Positions 31,016 to 40,609 of a DNA stretch of 64,000 bases are shown here, piece after piece. The DNA comes from Arcobacter iocasae (lineage in GTDB: Bacteria > Campylobacterota > Campylobacteria > Campylobacterales > Arcobacteraceae): positions 434,001 to 498,000 of the forward strand of contig NZ_CP090177.1 of NCBI RefSeq assembly GCF_042214795.1, given 5' to 3'. Numbering within the stretch: the stretch's first letter is position 1; every line of letters starts with the position of its first letter. Below the pieces are notes generated by a model, which had not been told where the DNA came from, made no database searches, and was given only the letters and a program-made list of their open reading frames with translations. A program made the translations under genes and the position numbers.

Positions 31016-31909
31016 ATGTTAGATCCAGTTTTACCAATTGCTTTATATTTGATGATAGGTTACTTTTTTAAGATTTTTATAAAAGATAACTCTCAAGCTT
31101 TAGTCGATTTTGTTATATATTTTTCACTTCCAGCAATGGTTTTTATAAAAATTTATCCACTTACTTTAGATCTTAAATTTTTAAATATGATTTTTATGTT
31201 TAATACTATAATTTTAGCAAATCTTGTTTTGACATATTTTATTGGTAAATTTTTAAAATTTGAGAAAAAAACACTAGCAACCTTTATGGCAGTTGGAACT
31301 TTTGGGAATACCTCATTTGTGGGATTTTCATATATTGATGCTTTTTATGGGCAAGATTATGTTGTTTATGCTCTTATTTATGATCTTTTTGGTTCTTTTT
31401 TATTAGTAGTATCATTGGGTTCAGTTATTGTGAACTGGGGAAGTGGTGAACTTATAAGATTTAAAGCCATGACTAGAAAAGTATTATTTTTTCCACCTAT
31501 TATTATGTTTTTTGTTACTATTATTTTAAAATATTTTACAGTTCCCACTTTTGTAATGAATACAGCAGGTGCAATAGGTGCTACAGTTGTACCCGTAGCC
31601 ATGATTGCAATTGGTATGAAATTAGAAGTAAAAAATATTTTTTATAAATTTAAAACTGTAAGTTTACTTCTTGGTATAAAAATGTTTTTAATGCCAATAC
31701 TTGTAATGATAGGATTTTCAATATTTTACAATCTAGATGATACTTGGAGTAAGGTAACAATATTAGAAGTGGCAATGCCACCAATGACTATGGCTGTAAT
31801 TTTAGCTATTCAAGGTGGATTAGATGAAAGATTAGCTGTAAATGCATTAGTAATAGGTGTTTTACTTTCACTATTAAGTGTGACAGGTTTTTATTACTTC
31901 TTAGCTTGA
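31016..31909 (+). CDS. AEC-family (auxin efflux carrier) transporter
   Basis: A 297-residue integral membrane protein with about ten hydrophobic helices arranged as two five-helix repeats, separated by a basic loop around residue 150. The VAMIAIGMKLE and MPPMTMAVILA segments are typical of AEC/bile-acid-type permeases. Substrates in this family include malate, malonate and other carboxylates; which one applies here cannot be told. GGAGAG stands before the ATG. It is one of two genes inserted between fmt and birA and runs opposite to its surroundings; its end overlaps the kinase gene's end by 16 bases. Confidence 0.85.
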   Translation: MLDPVLPIALYLMIGYFFKIFIKDNSQALVDFVIYFSLPAMVFIKIYPLTLDLKFLNMIFMFNTIILANLVLTYFIGKFLKFEKKTLATFMAVGTFGNTSFVGFSYIDAFYGQDYVVYALIYDLFGSFLLVVSLGSVIVNWGSGELIRFKAMTRKVLFFPPIIMFFVTIILKYFTVPTFVMNTAGAIGATVVPVAMIAIGMKLEVKNIFYKFKTVSLLLGIKMFLMPILVMIGFSIFYNLDDTWSKVTILEVAMPPMTMAVILAIQGGLDERLAVNALVIGVLLSLLSVTGFYYFLA

Positions 31910-33279
31910 AACTCAATAGTAAACAAAGCTCCTGCACATTGAATACCTTTATATTCAAAGGTACAGTTCTCAGCTTTTATTGTACCACCAAAACTTTTAT
32001 CAATAATTACTTTTGTCATATACAAGCCTATACCTGTGCCTTTATGTTCATCTTTTGTAGTAAAATCTTTTGTAAATATTTTTTCTAAAATATTTTCTTT
32101 TATTCCACCTGCATTGTCTTTAATTTTTATAAATATTAAATCATCAATCTTTTCTAAAGTAATAAAAATAAACTTGTTTTTATCATTTTGATTCATATTA
32201 ATATGAAAGGCATCTTTTGCATTTTGTAGAATATTTAAAGTAGCTTGTTTTAATTCATTTTCTAATCCAAAATAATTAATACTATCATCCAAGTCAAATA
32301 TTATTTCAATGTCATATTCTGATAAAACAACATTAATTATTGATACACTTTGATGCAAGTTTTTTGCTAAATTAAAAGTTTTTTCATATTTATCAATTTT
32401 ATAAAAATTTCTAAAATCATCAATAGTATCAGAAAGATATCTAGTTGTATCAACTATTTTATCAAGAGTTTCAATGCTTTGTTTCTTATCATCAATATTC
32501 AATTCTAAATTAAAACTAAGTGCACTGGCAAGTGTACTTATACCACTTAATGGTTGTCTCCACTGATGTGCAATATTACCTATCATTTCTCCCATTGATG
32601 CCAATTTTGACTGGTGAAAAATTATTGCTGATTTTTTTTCATTTTCACTAATCTCATACTCAACTTTTTTTGTTAGTTTTTCATTTGCCATTTTTAATTC
32701 ATCATTTAACTCTTTTAACCTAATAAAGTCATCATGAGCTTGGCAAATTGACAAAGCAATCAAAGAACTTGCCATGGCTAAGGTATCTTTATCTTTTTCA
32801 TCAAAATCAAAAGTATCACCACTATCAATTTTATTTATAAGTTGAATAACACCTAGTTTCTTATTCTCAATTGGGTGTATTATTGGAGCTGTGATTATAG
32901 AGTGGGTCTTATAATTATTTTTTTTGTCGTACTCTTTTACACCTAGAAATTCATATCTTTTCGTTTTATAAACATCATTAACTATTATAATTTTTTCGCT
33001 TATATAAGCATCAACTGCAAGGTATTTTGAGTTTGGATCAAGGGGAAGTTTTACATCTTTTAATTTTTTATATTGAAGAAAAATATCTTCATAAGTCATA
33101 GAATCATTTTGAAAAACATTAAAACATAAAGCATCATTATCTACAGTATAAATAGTTCCTGCTTCTGCACAAATTATTTCTCTTACTTGCTTTAATATCT
33201 TGTGTAATAAAATATCAAAATCATCTATATTGAAAAGTTTTAGATCATAAATATTGTAGCGATTTTTACTTTTTTTCAT
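31894..33279 (-). CDS. GAF-domain sensor histidine kinase (cytoplasmic)
   Basis: A 461-residue kinase without membrane helices. A GAF domain (about 20-180) is followed by a coiled coil (185-225), a dimerisation/phospho-acceptor domain with the phospho-acceptor His238 in IAHQWRQPL, and an HATPase domain with NILQNAKDA (N box), DNAGGI and GTGIGLYMTK. The HQWRQPL form of the H box is a subgroup common in Campylobacterota. No response regulator gene lies nearby, so it is an orphan. Its convergent overlap with the AEC transporter gene gives no proof of a common role. Confidence 0.9.
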   Translation of the reverse strand: MKKSKNRYNIYDLKLFNIDDFDILLHKILKQVREIICAEAGTIYTVDNDALCFNVFQNDSMTYEDIFLQYKKLKDVKLPLDPNSKYLAVDAYISEKIIIVNDVYKTKRYEFLGVKEYDKKNNYKTHSIITAPIIHPIENKKLGVIQLINKIDSGDTFDFDEKDKDTLAMASSLIALSICQAHDDFIRLKELNDELKMANEKLTKKVEYEISENEKKSAIIFHQSKLASMGEMIGNIAHQWRQPLSGISTLASALSFNLELNIDDKKQSIETLDKIVDTTRYLSDTIDDFRNFYKIDKYEKTFNLAKNLHQSVSIINVVLSEYDIEIIFDLDDSINYFGLENELKQATLNILQNAKDAFHINMNQNDKNKFIFITLEKIDDLIFIKIKDNAGGIKENILEKIFTKDFTTKDEHKGTGIGLYMTKVIIDKSFGGTIKAENCTFEYKGIQCAGALFTIEFQAKK

Positions 33280-33322
33280 AATTATTACTTCTATAAAAGA
33301 TATTAAGTAATGATATAATAAA

Positions 33323-34243
33323 TTAAATTAAAATATTCCGTAAAGAAATTCTTTGACCTCTGATATAATCAATTGCACTAACTTCTTTTTTTGAAGGAGC
33401 TTGTAATGTAGCAATTTTCAAACTACCTTTTTTACAAGCTATAATTATACCATCATCTTCAATGTCTAATATTTCACCTGCATTATTTGAAGAATTATTT
33501 TCTACAAGAGAAATTTTCTTTAATTTAAGCCCTGATTTTAAATAAACTCCAGGCCAGTAAGAATAAGCTTTGTATTTTTTATAAAGAGCTTCTGCATTTT
33601 CAAAACTCACTTCTCCATGCTCTTTTTTTATCTTTTTACAGTAACTTACATTCGTTTCATTTTGAATTTTTGGACTTATCTTTTCAAAATTATCTAAAGT
33701 TTCAATTGTAAGTTTAGAAGCTAATTCTGAGAGTTCAGAAAATAGTTCTGCAACTTCCATAGTTTGGGGTATTTTAAAATATTTTAAGCCTAAAATATCA
33801 CCACTATCAAGTCCTTCTTCCATTAACATAGATGTAACTCCTGTATAAGTATCTCCATTTAATAATGACTCTTGAATAGGACTTGCACCTCTATATTTTG
33901 GCAATAAGGAAGCATGTAAATTAATACATGGAGCTATATTTAAAATCTCTTTTGGTAAAATTTGTCCGTAAGCTGCAACTATTATAAAATCTGGATTTAA
34001 GGCTTCAATTTGCTGTTTTGCTTCTTGATTATTTCTTAATTTTTCAGGCTGAAAAATTGTAATATCTAAATCATTATCTATGCAAAATTGTTTAATGTGA
34101 GGAGCAGTTATAACTTGCTTTCTTCCAATAGGTTTATCTGGCTGAGTAAAAAGTCCTACTATTTCATAAGAACTTTTTAAAATCTCCTCAAAGATTTTTG
34201 TAGCATAATCTGGTGTTCCCATAAATAGTATTTTTTTACCCAT
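33323..34243 (-). CDS. fmt: Methionyl-tRNA formyltransferase
   Basis: A 306-residue Fmt. The formyl-folate domain has NLHASLLPKYRGASPIQ with catalytic His and the downstream Asp in EGLDSGDIL; the C-terminal OB-like domain covers about 205-306. It formylates initiator Met-tRNA. It is 30 bases after proB. The order obg-proB-fmt is conserved in related genomes. Confidence 0.96.
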   Translation of the reverse strand: MGKKILFMGTPDYATKIFEEILKSSYEIVGLFTQPDKPIGRKQVITAPHIKQFCIDNDLDITIFQPEKLRNNQEAKQQIEALNPDFIIVAAYGQILPKEILNIAPCINLHASLLPKYRGASPIQESLLNGDTYTGVTSMLMEEGLDSGDILGLKYFKIPQTMEVAELFSELSELASKLTIETLDNFEKISPKIQNETNVSYCKKIKKEHGEVSFENAEALYKKYKAYSYWPGVYLKSGLKLKKISLVENNSSNNAGEILDIEDDGIIIACKKGSLKIATLQAPSKKEVSAIDYIRGQRISLRNILI

Positions 34244-34273
34244 TTCAATCCTTTTTAACTGTCCTAAATTATT

Positions 34274-35044
34274 CTAATTTTGTTTAGTAAATAGAGTTCC
34301 ACTTTTATGATCTTCGTTTAATAAAAAATCATATGCATTTGTTAAATCAAAACCAGAAGATAGATACATCATTTTGTCATTTTTTAATAAAAGATTTGCA
34401 GCTTTTAGTTTTGTAACAATCCCACCAGTTGCAAACTCTGAATTTGGGCTATGTTTCATTTCTAACTCATCTTCTTTTAAAAAGCTAACTATTTTTCTCA
34501 TTTTAGCTTCTGGATTTTCATGTGGATTACAATCATATAGTCCATCAATATCAGAAAGGATTACTAACATATCCGCATCAAAGAAAATAGCAGCATGAGC
34601 ACCTAATTGATCATTATCACCAATTAGAAGTTCTTCATTAGCAATTACATCATTTTCATTTAAAATGGGAATAATATTATTTTCTAATAAAATTTCCATC
34701 ACACCTTTTGCATTTTTAGATCTTTTTCTAGAATCAAAATCATTAGCAACAAGAAGCATTTGAGCACAAGTAAATCCATGTTCTCTAAATCTTTTTTTGT
34801 AATGTTTCATCAATAAGGGTTGTCCAATAGCTGCTAGTGCTTGTCTATTTAGAACCTTTGTTCTATCTAATTCTAAAGTTATATTTCCAGCAGCAACTGC
34901 ACCAGAAGAGACTAAAATAATCTCATATTTTTTTTCTAATTTTAATTTTGCTATTAAGTCAACTAAATTATTTAGTCGTTCTACTGCTAGAACATTGCCC
35001 TCTCGTAAAACGGCACTTCCAACTTTAATAACTATTCTTTTCAT
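34274..35044 (-). CDS. proB: Glutamate 5-kinase (without PUA domain)
   Basis: A 256-residue amino acid kinase: VIKVGSAVLRE at the start, SSGAVAAG (about 47-54) and the NENDVIA/IGDNDQLGAHAA segments that bind glutamate and ATP. It carries out the first step of proline synthesis. The PUA domain found at the end of E. coli ProB (367 residues) is absent, as in Campylobacter. It begins directly after obg (no gap). Confidence 0.94.
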   Translation of the reverse strand: MKRIVIKVGSAVLREGNVLAVERLNNLVDLIAKLKLEKKYEIILVSSGAVAAGNITLELDRTKVLNRQALAAIGQPLLMKHYKKRFREHGFTCAQMLLVANDFDSRKRSKNAKGVMEILLENNIIPILNENDVIANEELLIGDNDQLGAHAAIFFDADMLVILSDIDGLYDCNPHENPEAKMRKIVSFLKEDELEMKHSPNSEFATGGIVTKLKAANLLLKNDKMMYLSSGFDLTNAYDFLLNEDHKSGTLFTKQN

Positions 35045-36136
35045 TTATTTACCTTGAGTAATCAAATTATGTAAAGCAAATTTTAAAGCACCTATATTAT
35101 TATGCGTTACAGATGAAATTGGCAATATAAAAAAAGGCTTACTTTTATCAAATTTTTCATAAACTGTATCTTGAATATAATATGGTAACTTTTTATCAAA
35201 ACCAAACTCATTTGATTTTGTAACTTCTAAGCCTAATTCATTAATAAATTTACTTATATCAGCACTTAAATCTTCACCATAATATGCATCTGTTTTAGTT
35301 AATGCAATAGCAAAGTTTCTTTTACTTAAATCGTTTGAGAATTTTTTCAATTCTTCTTTTAAAACATTAAACTGATCAAGTGTATTTCTGTAATTAGTAA
35401 TATCAATAGTAAAAAGTAAAGTTTTTGTTCTTTCAATATGTCTTAAGAACTCTAACCCTAAACCTTTACCTTCACTTGCACCATCAATGATTCCTGGAAT
35501 ATCAGCCATTACAAAAGAATTAAAATCACCAACTTCTACAACACCTAGTTTTGGTGTTAATGTAGTAAATTCATAATTTGCAACTTCAGGAGTTGCATTT
35601 GATGTAGTTGATATTAGTGTTGATTTCCCAACATTTGGATAACCTACAAGCCCAACATCTGCTATTAATTTTAATTCTAATCTTATGTTCATAGTCTCAC
35701 CTGGAAGTCCTGGTTGAAAATATGTTGGTCTTTGATTTCTTGAATTTTTAAAGTGAGTATTACCTAATCCACCTTTTCCACCTTCAAGCAAAAGTTTTTT
35801 ATCACCTTCTTCTAATAAATCTGCGATAACTTCATCTGTGTCATCATTAATTATTTGAGTCCCCGGAGGTACAACTAAAACTAAAGTTTCTCCACTTTTT
35901 CCAGTACATCTACTACCTAGTCCTGGTTTTCCATTATCAGCTTTTAATTTGTGCTTACCTTTATACCAAGATAAAGTATCAGTGTTATTATCTACTATAA
36001 AGCAAACATCTCCACCTTTTCCTCCATCTCCACCATCAGGTCCACCTTTTACTACGAATTTTTCTCTTCTAAATGCGGCACAACCTTGTCCACCTTTTCC
36101 AGAAGAAATACTAAATTTTACACTATCTATAAACAT
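35045..36136 (-). CDS. obg: GTPase Obg (CgtA)
   Basis: A 363-residue Obg. The glycine-rich Obg fold (about 1-158, with GPDGGDGGKGGDV) precedes a GTPase domain with GYPNVGKST (G1), the DIPGIIDGAS switch II region and LTKTD (NKxD-like, Thr in place of Asn). A short C-terminal end replaces the TGS domain of some Gram-positive members. It acts in late 50S assembly. A terminator at 36214-36252 separates it from rpmA, so it has its own promoter in about 36140-36210. Confidence 0.95.
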   Translation of the reverse strand: MFIDSVKFSISSGKGGQGCAAFRREKFVVKGGPDGGDGGKGGDVCFIVDNNTDTLSWYKGKHKLKADNGKPGLGSRCTGKSGETLVLVVPPGTQIINDDTDEVIADLLEEGDKKLLLEGGKGGLGNTHFKNSRNQRPTYFQPGLPGETMNIRLELKLIADVGLVGYPNVGKSTLISTTSNATPEVANYEFTTLTPKLGVVEVGDFNSFVMADIPGIIDGASEGKGLGLEFLRHIERTKTLLFTIDITNYRNTLDQFNVLKEELKKFSNDLSKRNFAIALTKTDAYYGEDLSADISKFINELGLEVTKSNEFGFDKKLPYYIQDTVYEKFDKSKPFFILPISSVTHNNIGALKFALHNLITQGK

Positions 36137-36213
36137 TACAAACCTTTAATATATAATTATGTAATTATAACTATTATTAAGTACAACTGCTTGTATTTAA
36201 CAATAATTATAAA

Positions 36214-36252
36214 CTAAAAAAAAGGGTGTAGGCAAATGCACTACACCCTTTT
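36214..36252 (-). terminator. Intrinsic terminator after rpmA
   Basis: A perfect 12-bp stem (AAAAGGGTGTAG / CTACACCCTTTT) with a 9-base loop, followed on the minus strand by more T (in all eight T). It ends the rplU-rpmA transcript before obg. Confidence 0.9.
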
Positions 36253-36272
36253 AAAACAAAAAGAAGTTTAAC

Positions 36273-36527
36273 TTACGAAGCGTAAACTGAAACTTTTTTT
36301 CTATCTTTATCTTTAACTTCGAATTTTACAACTCCGTCAATTAAAGCAAAAATTGTGTGGTCTTTACCAATACCAACATTGTTACCAACATGTACTTTCG
36401 TACCTCTTTGTCTGATGATGATATTTCCAGCTTTTACAGCTTCCCCACCATATTTTTTAACTCCAAGTCTTCTACCAGCTGAGTCTCTATTATTCTGTGT
36501 ACTACCTTGTCCCTTTTTGTGAGCCAT
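36273..36527 (-). CDS. rpmA: 50S ribosomal protein L27
   Basis: An 84-residue L27 starting MAHKKGQGSTQNNRDS, the usual N-terminal arm that reaches the peptidyl-transferase centre, with GGEAVKAGNIIIRQRGTK downstream. The end is KKVSVYAS. No Firmicutes-type N-terminal extension is present. It lies 11 bases after rplU and before a strong terminator. Confidence 0.98.
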   Translation of the reverse strand: MAHKKGQGSTQNNRDSAGRRLGVKKYGGEAVKAGNIIIRQRGTKVHVGNNVGIGKDHTIFALIDGVVKFEVKDKDRKKVSVYAS

Positions 36528-36538
36528 AGTCTATCTCC

Positions 36539-36856
36539 TTATGCAGCTATTTTAGTAATTCTAATTTTTGTAAAGCTTCTTCTGAAACCTTTTTTTAATT
36601 TAGAATCTTTTCTTCTTCTTTTTTTGTAAATAAGAACTTTTCTGTCTCTATTTGCACCAGTACCGTCTAATACCACTACAGCTTCTACTTTTGCAGAAGA
36701 AATAGCATCACCACATTTTAATTCTCCATCGTTTACTGCTAATACATCAGTAATCTCTAAAGATTCTTTCGCAGCTTTTCCAGTATAGTCGATATCGATC
36801 ATATCGCCTTCTGAAACCTTATACTGCTTACCACCACACTTTATAATTGCATACAT
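36539..36856 (-). CDS. rplU: 50S ribosomal protein L21
   Basis: A 105-residue L21 starting MYAIIKCGGKQYKV and ending in a basic tail with KKRRRKDSKLKKGFRR and FTKIRI. It binds 23S rRNA domain I. The operon rplU-rpmA is conserved across bacteria. The 99 bases ahead of it, up to ridA, must hold its promoter and any leader control; I could not assign a definite box. Confidence 0.97.
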   Translation of the reverse strand: MYAIIKCGGKQYKVSEGDMIDIDYTGKAAKESLEITDVLAVNDGELKCGDAISSAKVEAVVVLDGTGANRDRKVLIYKKRRRKDSKLKKGFRRSFTKIRITKIAA

Positions 36857-36955
36857 ATCTTTTCCTCTAACTTATCAATTCTTTAGTAACTTTCTTATTT
36901 AACGGGACGGAATGTTACCAAACATTAGTTTAAATTAACTTTAAGCGAAAAATCA

Positions 36956-37345
36956 TCATAGGTTAATTAGATCATCACAAATGGCAATTGTATCCATTTC
37001 AACTAAAACATTTTTAGGTAAAGTCTTAACAGCAACTGTACTTCGTGCTGGCTTATGATCCCCAAAATACTCACCATAGATTACATTTACAATGCCAAAA
37101 TCTTCCATATTTTCTAAATAAATTGTAACTTTTAAAACTTTTTCTAAAGAACTATTTGCTTCTGATAATACATTTTGTAAATTTGTTAAAACTTGATGTG
37201 TCTGTTTTTTTATATCTCTCTCAACTAACTCACCTTCAGGAGTAAGAGCAATTTGACCAGAAGTATAAACTAATCCATTATATTTAACTGCTTGAGAATA
37301 TGGGCCAATTGCAGCTGGTGCACTTTCTGTTTTAATTATTTCCAT
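36956..37345 (-). CDS. ridA: RidA-family enamine/imine deaminase
   Basis: A 129-residue Rid-family (YjgF/YER057c) protein. The opening TESAPAAIGPYSQA, the VYTSGQIAL segment, and the conserved arginine in PARSTVAVKTLPKNVLVEMDTIA mark the RidA subgroup. It hydrolyses reactive 2-aminoacrylate and similar imines formed by PLP enzymes. It stands as a single gene between rplU and dnaG. Confidence 0.92.
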   Translation of the reverse strand: MEIIKTESAPAAIGPYSQAVKYNGLVYTSGQIALTPEGELVERDIKKQTHQVLTNLQNVLSEANSSLEKVLKVTIYLENMEDFGIVNVIYGEYFGDHKPARSTVAVKTLPKNVLVEMDTIAICDDLINL

Positions 37346-37402
37346 TATATTTCCTTGATTTTTTGTAATTTTACTTTAAAAAAAGTTTTATGACTATTAA
37401 AT

Positions 37403-39040
37403 TTATAAATTATAAGTTATTAATTTACCTTTTTTTAACATTGATATATTATCTCTTATTTTTCGTATCAAAGAACTTTTTTCATTAAAAGTATATTTTT
37501 TATCATATAAAACTTCATTTAATTTATTTGTATAGAATTTCCCTAATAAAATTAATAACTCTGCATTTAATCTTTCATCATCATAATCTTCTAATCTCTC
37601 ATTTAAAAGTACTGAATTCAATCTTTCATCTTCTATATTTGTTAATAATATTTCAAATTCATTCTTATGATAATCAAACATAGATGCATCAATTATATCT
37701 AACACACTTGACAATCTTTTTTTATCATTTAAAATTGCTTTTATGATACAAAGTTCACCAATATCCACTTTTGACAGTTGTACATTATTATTTCTATTGC
37801 TTGTGCTCTTAGTTATTTTTATTAGATTTTCTCTAATATTTAACTTTTGGGCAATATATCTTGAATATTCATCATGATAAATGGCATTTAAAGTATTTAA
37901 AAACTCATTTACTTCATGTAAAGCTTTTTGTTTATTTTGTGGATCACTTAAATCAAATTGTGAAATAATATGATCAATTGCAAAAGGAATAAAAGGTTTT
38001 GGCTTAGAAAATATTTTATTTAGCTCTTCTATTTTCCCATCTTTTACCATATCTGCTGGATCAAAGCCTTTTTCAAAAATAATAACTCCACCTTCAAAGT
38101 CATTGTGTGCCATTAAAAGTGAAGCTTTAAAAGCAGCATTTAATCCTGCATTATCTCCATCATAGGCCACAATTACTCGCGGTTCCCCTCTTTTTAATAT
38201 GGGTAAGTGATCTTTTGTAAGTGCAGTTCCTAAGGTTGCAACTGCATTGTCAAAACCTGCTTGATGTAACATTATTACATCTAAATAACCTTCTGTGATT
38301 ATTATCTCTTTTTTCTTATAGATTTTCTCTTTTGAAAGATTGTAACCATATAAAAGTCTTGATTTATTGAAGATTTTAGTTTGAGGTGAATTTACATATT
38401 TTGCATTGTGTCCAGTGATTGTTCTACCACCAAAACCAACTAAGCCACCATTTAATGAATAAATAGGAAAAGTAATTCTTTCTATAAATCTTGCATATAA
38501 GCCATTTGCTCCTGTATCAATAATCCCTAACTCTTTTGCATCATTTAGATTTAAAAAATTTGATTTTAAATAATTTATTGTCTCCCCTGAACTTGGGGCA
38601 TAACCTATCTCAAACTTTTCTATTGAAGACTCATAAATTCCTCTACTTTTTATATACTCTTTTGCAACATCATTAGTTACAAAATTTTTCTTATAGTATT
38701 TATTAATCTCTTCAATTGCTTTTGTATCTTGCTTTTTTTGATTTGTATCATCATAAACTAAAGTAAAATTATTCATACTAGCTAGTTTTTCAATAGCTTC
38801 TGGATATGAAAGTTTTTCATATTCCATTACAAACTTAATGGAATCACCACCTACTCCACAACCAAAACAGTGATATATTTGTTTCGCAGGACTAACTACA
38901 AAAGATGGAGTACTTTCTCCATGAAAAGGACAACAAGCCTTGAAATTGGCACCTGATTTTTTTAATTGTAAGAATTGAGAGATTGTATCAACTATGTCAA
39001 CATTATTTTTTAAATTTTCTATAGAATCTTTGTTTATCAT
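37403..39040 (-). CDS. dnaG: DNA primase
   Basis: A 545-residue DnaG. The CHC2 zinc finger (about 37-65) shows CCPFHGESTPSF and CFGCGVGGD; the TOPRIM domain has ITEGYLDVIML and AYDGDNAGLNAA; the C-terminal part is the helicase-binding domain. It makes RNA primers at the replication fork. It reads leftward as a single gene; the divergent TPR gene starts 101 bases away. Confidence 0.96.
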   Translation of the reverse strand: MINKDSIENLKNNVDIVDTISQFLQLKKSGANFKACCPFHGESTPSFVVSPAKQIYHCFGCGVGGDSIKFVMEYEKLSYPEAIEKLASMNNFTLVYDDTNQKKQDTKAIEEINKYYKKNFVTNDVAKEYIKSRGIYESSIEKFEIGYAPSSGETINYLKSNFLNLNDAKELGIIDTGANGLYARFIERITFPIYSLNGGLVGFGGRTITGHNAKYVNSPQTKIFNKSRLLYGYNLSKEKIYKKKEIIITEGYLDVIMLHQAGFDNAVATLGTALTKDHLPILKRGEPRVIVAYDGDNAGLNAAFKASLLMAHNDFEGGVIIFEKGFDPADMVKDGKIEELNKIFSKPKPFIPFAIDHIISQFDLSDPQNKQKALHEVNEFLNTLNAIYHDEYSRYIAQKLNIRENLIKITKSTSNRNNNVQLSKVDIGELCIIKAILNDKKRLSSVLDIIDASMFDYHKNEFEILLTNIEDERLNSVLLNERLEDYDDERLNAELLILLGKFYTNKLNEVLYDKKYTFNEKSSLIRKIRDNISMLKKGKLITYNL

Positions 39041-39141
39041 AAAAAAGATTATACAATTTAATCTCTTTGATTTAACAATTTAGATTTTTATATGTTCAAT
39101 TATGCTAATATTAATTTCAAAATAAAAACAAGGTTTAATAA

Positions 39142-40188
39142 TTGCAATCAGCATTTGAGTACAGAGATCCACTTTTTGGAATTTTGGTACTTCTATTACT
39201 TATATTCGTAATTTCTTTTTTAACTTATACTTTTGGTGTTTATAAAGAAAAACTTGCCAGAAAAGAGTACAGAAAACTTCTTAAGCGTTTTGAATTAGGG
39301 AAACTAAAAGAAGAGGATTATGTACACCTATATAAAACTTATAACTTACCTTTTGATTCTATTTTACTTTTAGCATCTACTTTTTTACATAAAGGTGATT
39401 TTACAAAAGCTATTAGTGTTTATTTAGCCCTATTAGAACATGTAAAAGATAGAGTAAAAAAAGAAGAACTTCTTGAGCTTTTGGGATCTACATACTTTAA
39501 AGGTGGCTTTTTACAAAGATCAAGGGAAATATTTTTAAAGATTTTAAAATTTTCTCCAAGAAATAATGAAGCACTAAAATATTTACTCTTAATCAACGAA
39601 AGGCTAAAAGAATATGACAAAGCTATTGATGTTTTAAATTCACTAGAAGAGATAGATGTAGATACAGTAAGGGATAGAATTTATATAGAAACACTAATCA
39701 TACTAAATGACCCAATTATATCATTTGATAAAAAAACAGAAAAACTTTATAGCTTTTTTAAATTTAATAAAATTATTGAAAGAATGTTTTTAGAGTATTT
39801 ATTACAGTTTAATAAAGAGTTCTTTTGGCAAAACATAGATAAGTTTGATTTAACAAAAATTATTGATTTGCTTTGGTACTTAGATTTTAATGATATAGAT
39901 TTTGATAAAGTTGATAGTAATGAGGTATTAAAAGAATTATATAATGCCAAAGGTTATTTGAATAATTTAGAAAAAAGTGAAGATTTTAGCTTTCAAATTT
40001 TAATGTTAATTAAAAGAAATAATGCAAATATAAATGCTGATTTAAATTTTGACTTTTTATGTACATCATGTAAAAGAACTCTTCCAATATATTCTACAAG
40101 ATGTCCACATTGTCATAATACCTTAACATTTAAAGTAAAACATAGTTTAATCAAGGGAACAAGTGAAAAAAATCAATCTTTACAGTGA
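39142..40188 (+). CDS. TPR protein with N-terminal membrane anchor and C-terminal zinc ribbon
   Basis: A 348-residue protein with a membrane helix at about residues 12-32, TPR-like helical repeats (about 70-200) and a C-terminal rubredoxin-type zinc ribbon with CTSC and CPHC. This layout resembles LapB (YciM), which in E. coli controls LpxC turnover, but repeat number and sequence differ, so the symbol is not given. It starts with TTG (39142); no better start is available and AAGG precedes it. Its end overlaps rnhA by 26 bases, so the zinc ribbon coding region doubles as the start of rnhA. Confidence 0.78.
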   Translation: MQSAFEYRDPLFGILVLLLLIFVISFLTYTFGVYKEKLARKEYRKLLKRFELGKLKEEDYVHLYKTYNLPFDSILLLASTFLHKGDFTKAISVYLALLEHVKDRVKKEELLELLGSTYFKGGFLQRSREIFLKILKFSPRNNEALKYLLLINERLKEYDKAIDVLNSLEEIDVDTVRDRIYIETLIILNDPIISFDKKTEKLYSFFKFNKIIERMFLEYLLQFNKEFFWQNIDKFDLTKIIDLLWYLDFNDIDFDKVDSNEVLKELYNAKGYLNNLEKSEDFSFQILMLIKRNNANINADLNFDFLCTSCKRTLPIYSTRCPHCHNTLTFKVKHSLIKGTSEKNQSLQ

Positions 40189-40609
40189 TGGTTCATCTTT
40201 AGGAAATCCAGGGCCTGGGGGATATGGAACAATTTTAGAGTTTAACGGTAATCAAAAAGAACTAAGTGGTGGTGAAGATAATACTACAAATAATAGAATG
40301 GAATTAAAAGGTGTTATTGAAGGATTAAAGGCTTTAAAAGAGCCTTGTGATGTGCATATTACCTCTGATTCCACTTATGTAGTAAAAGGAATAAATGAAT
40401 GGTTAAGTTCATGGATTAAAAATGGTTGGAAATCATCAACAAAAAAACCTGTAAAAAATGATGATTTATGGAAAGAGTATGTAGAAGTATCAAAAAGCCA
40501 CAAAATTATAGCTTCTTGGGTAAAAGGTCATGCTGGGCATGAAGAAAATGAAAGATGTGATATACTTGCAAAAGAATTTGCACAAAATATAAAGGAAAGA
40601 AATGAATGA
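40163..40609 (+). CDS. rnhA: Ribonuclease HI
   Basis: A 148-residue RNase HI. The acidic catalytic residues fall in YSDGSSLGNPG, RMELKGVIEGL, SDSTYVV and ERCDILAKE, as in the E. coli enzyme. It removes RNA from RNA-DNA hybrids. It overlaps the gene before it by 26 bases and rnc after it by 8, so this cluster is tightly coupled. The window also encodes RNase HII at 54202. Confidence 0.96.
   Translation: MKKINLYSDGSSLGNPGPGGYGTILEFNGNQKELSGGEDNTTNNRMELKGVIEGLKALKEPCDVHITSDSTYVVKGINEWLSSWIKNGWKSSTKKPVKNDDLWKEYVEVSKSHKIIASWVKGHAGHEENERCDILAKEFAQNIKERNE

Noticed and set aside
36857..36955. A structured leader (riboswitch or ribosomal-protein autoregulation site) ahead of rplU
   Set aside because: I could not find a stable conserved stem in these 99 bases and do not claim one.
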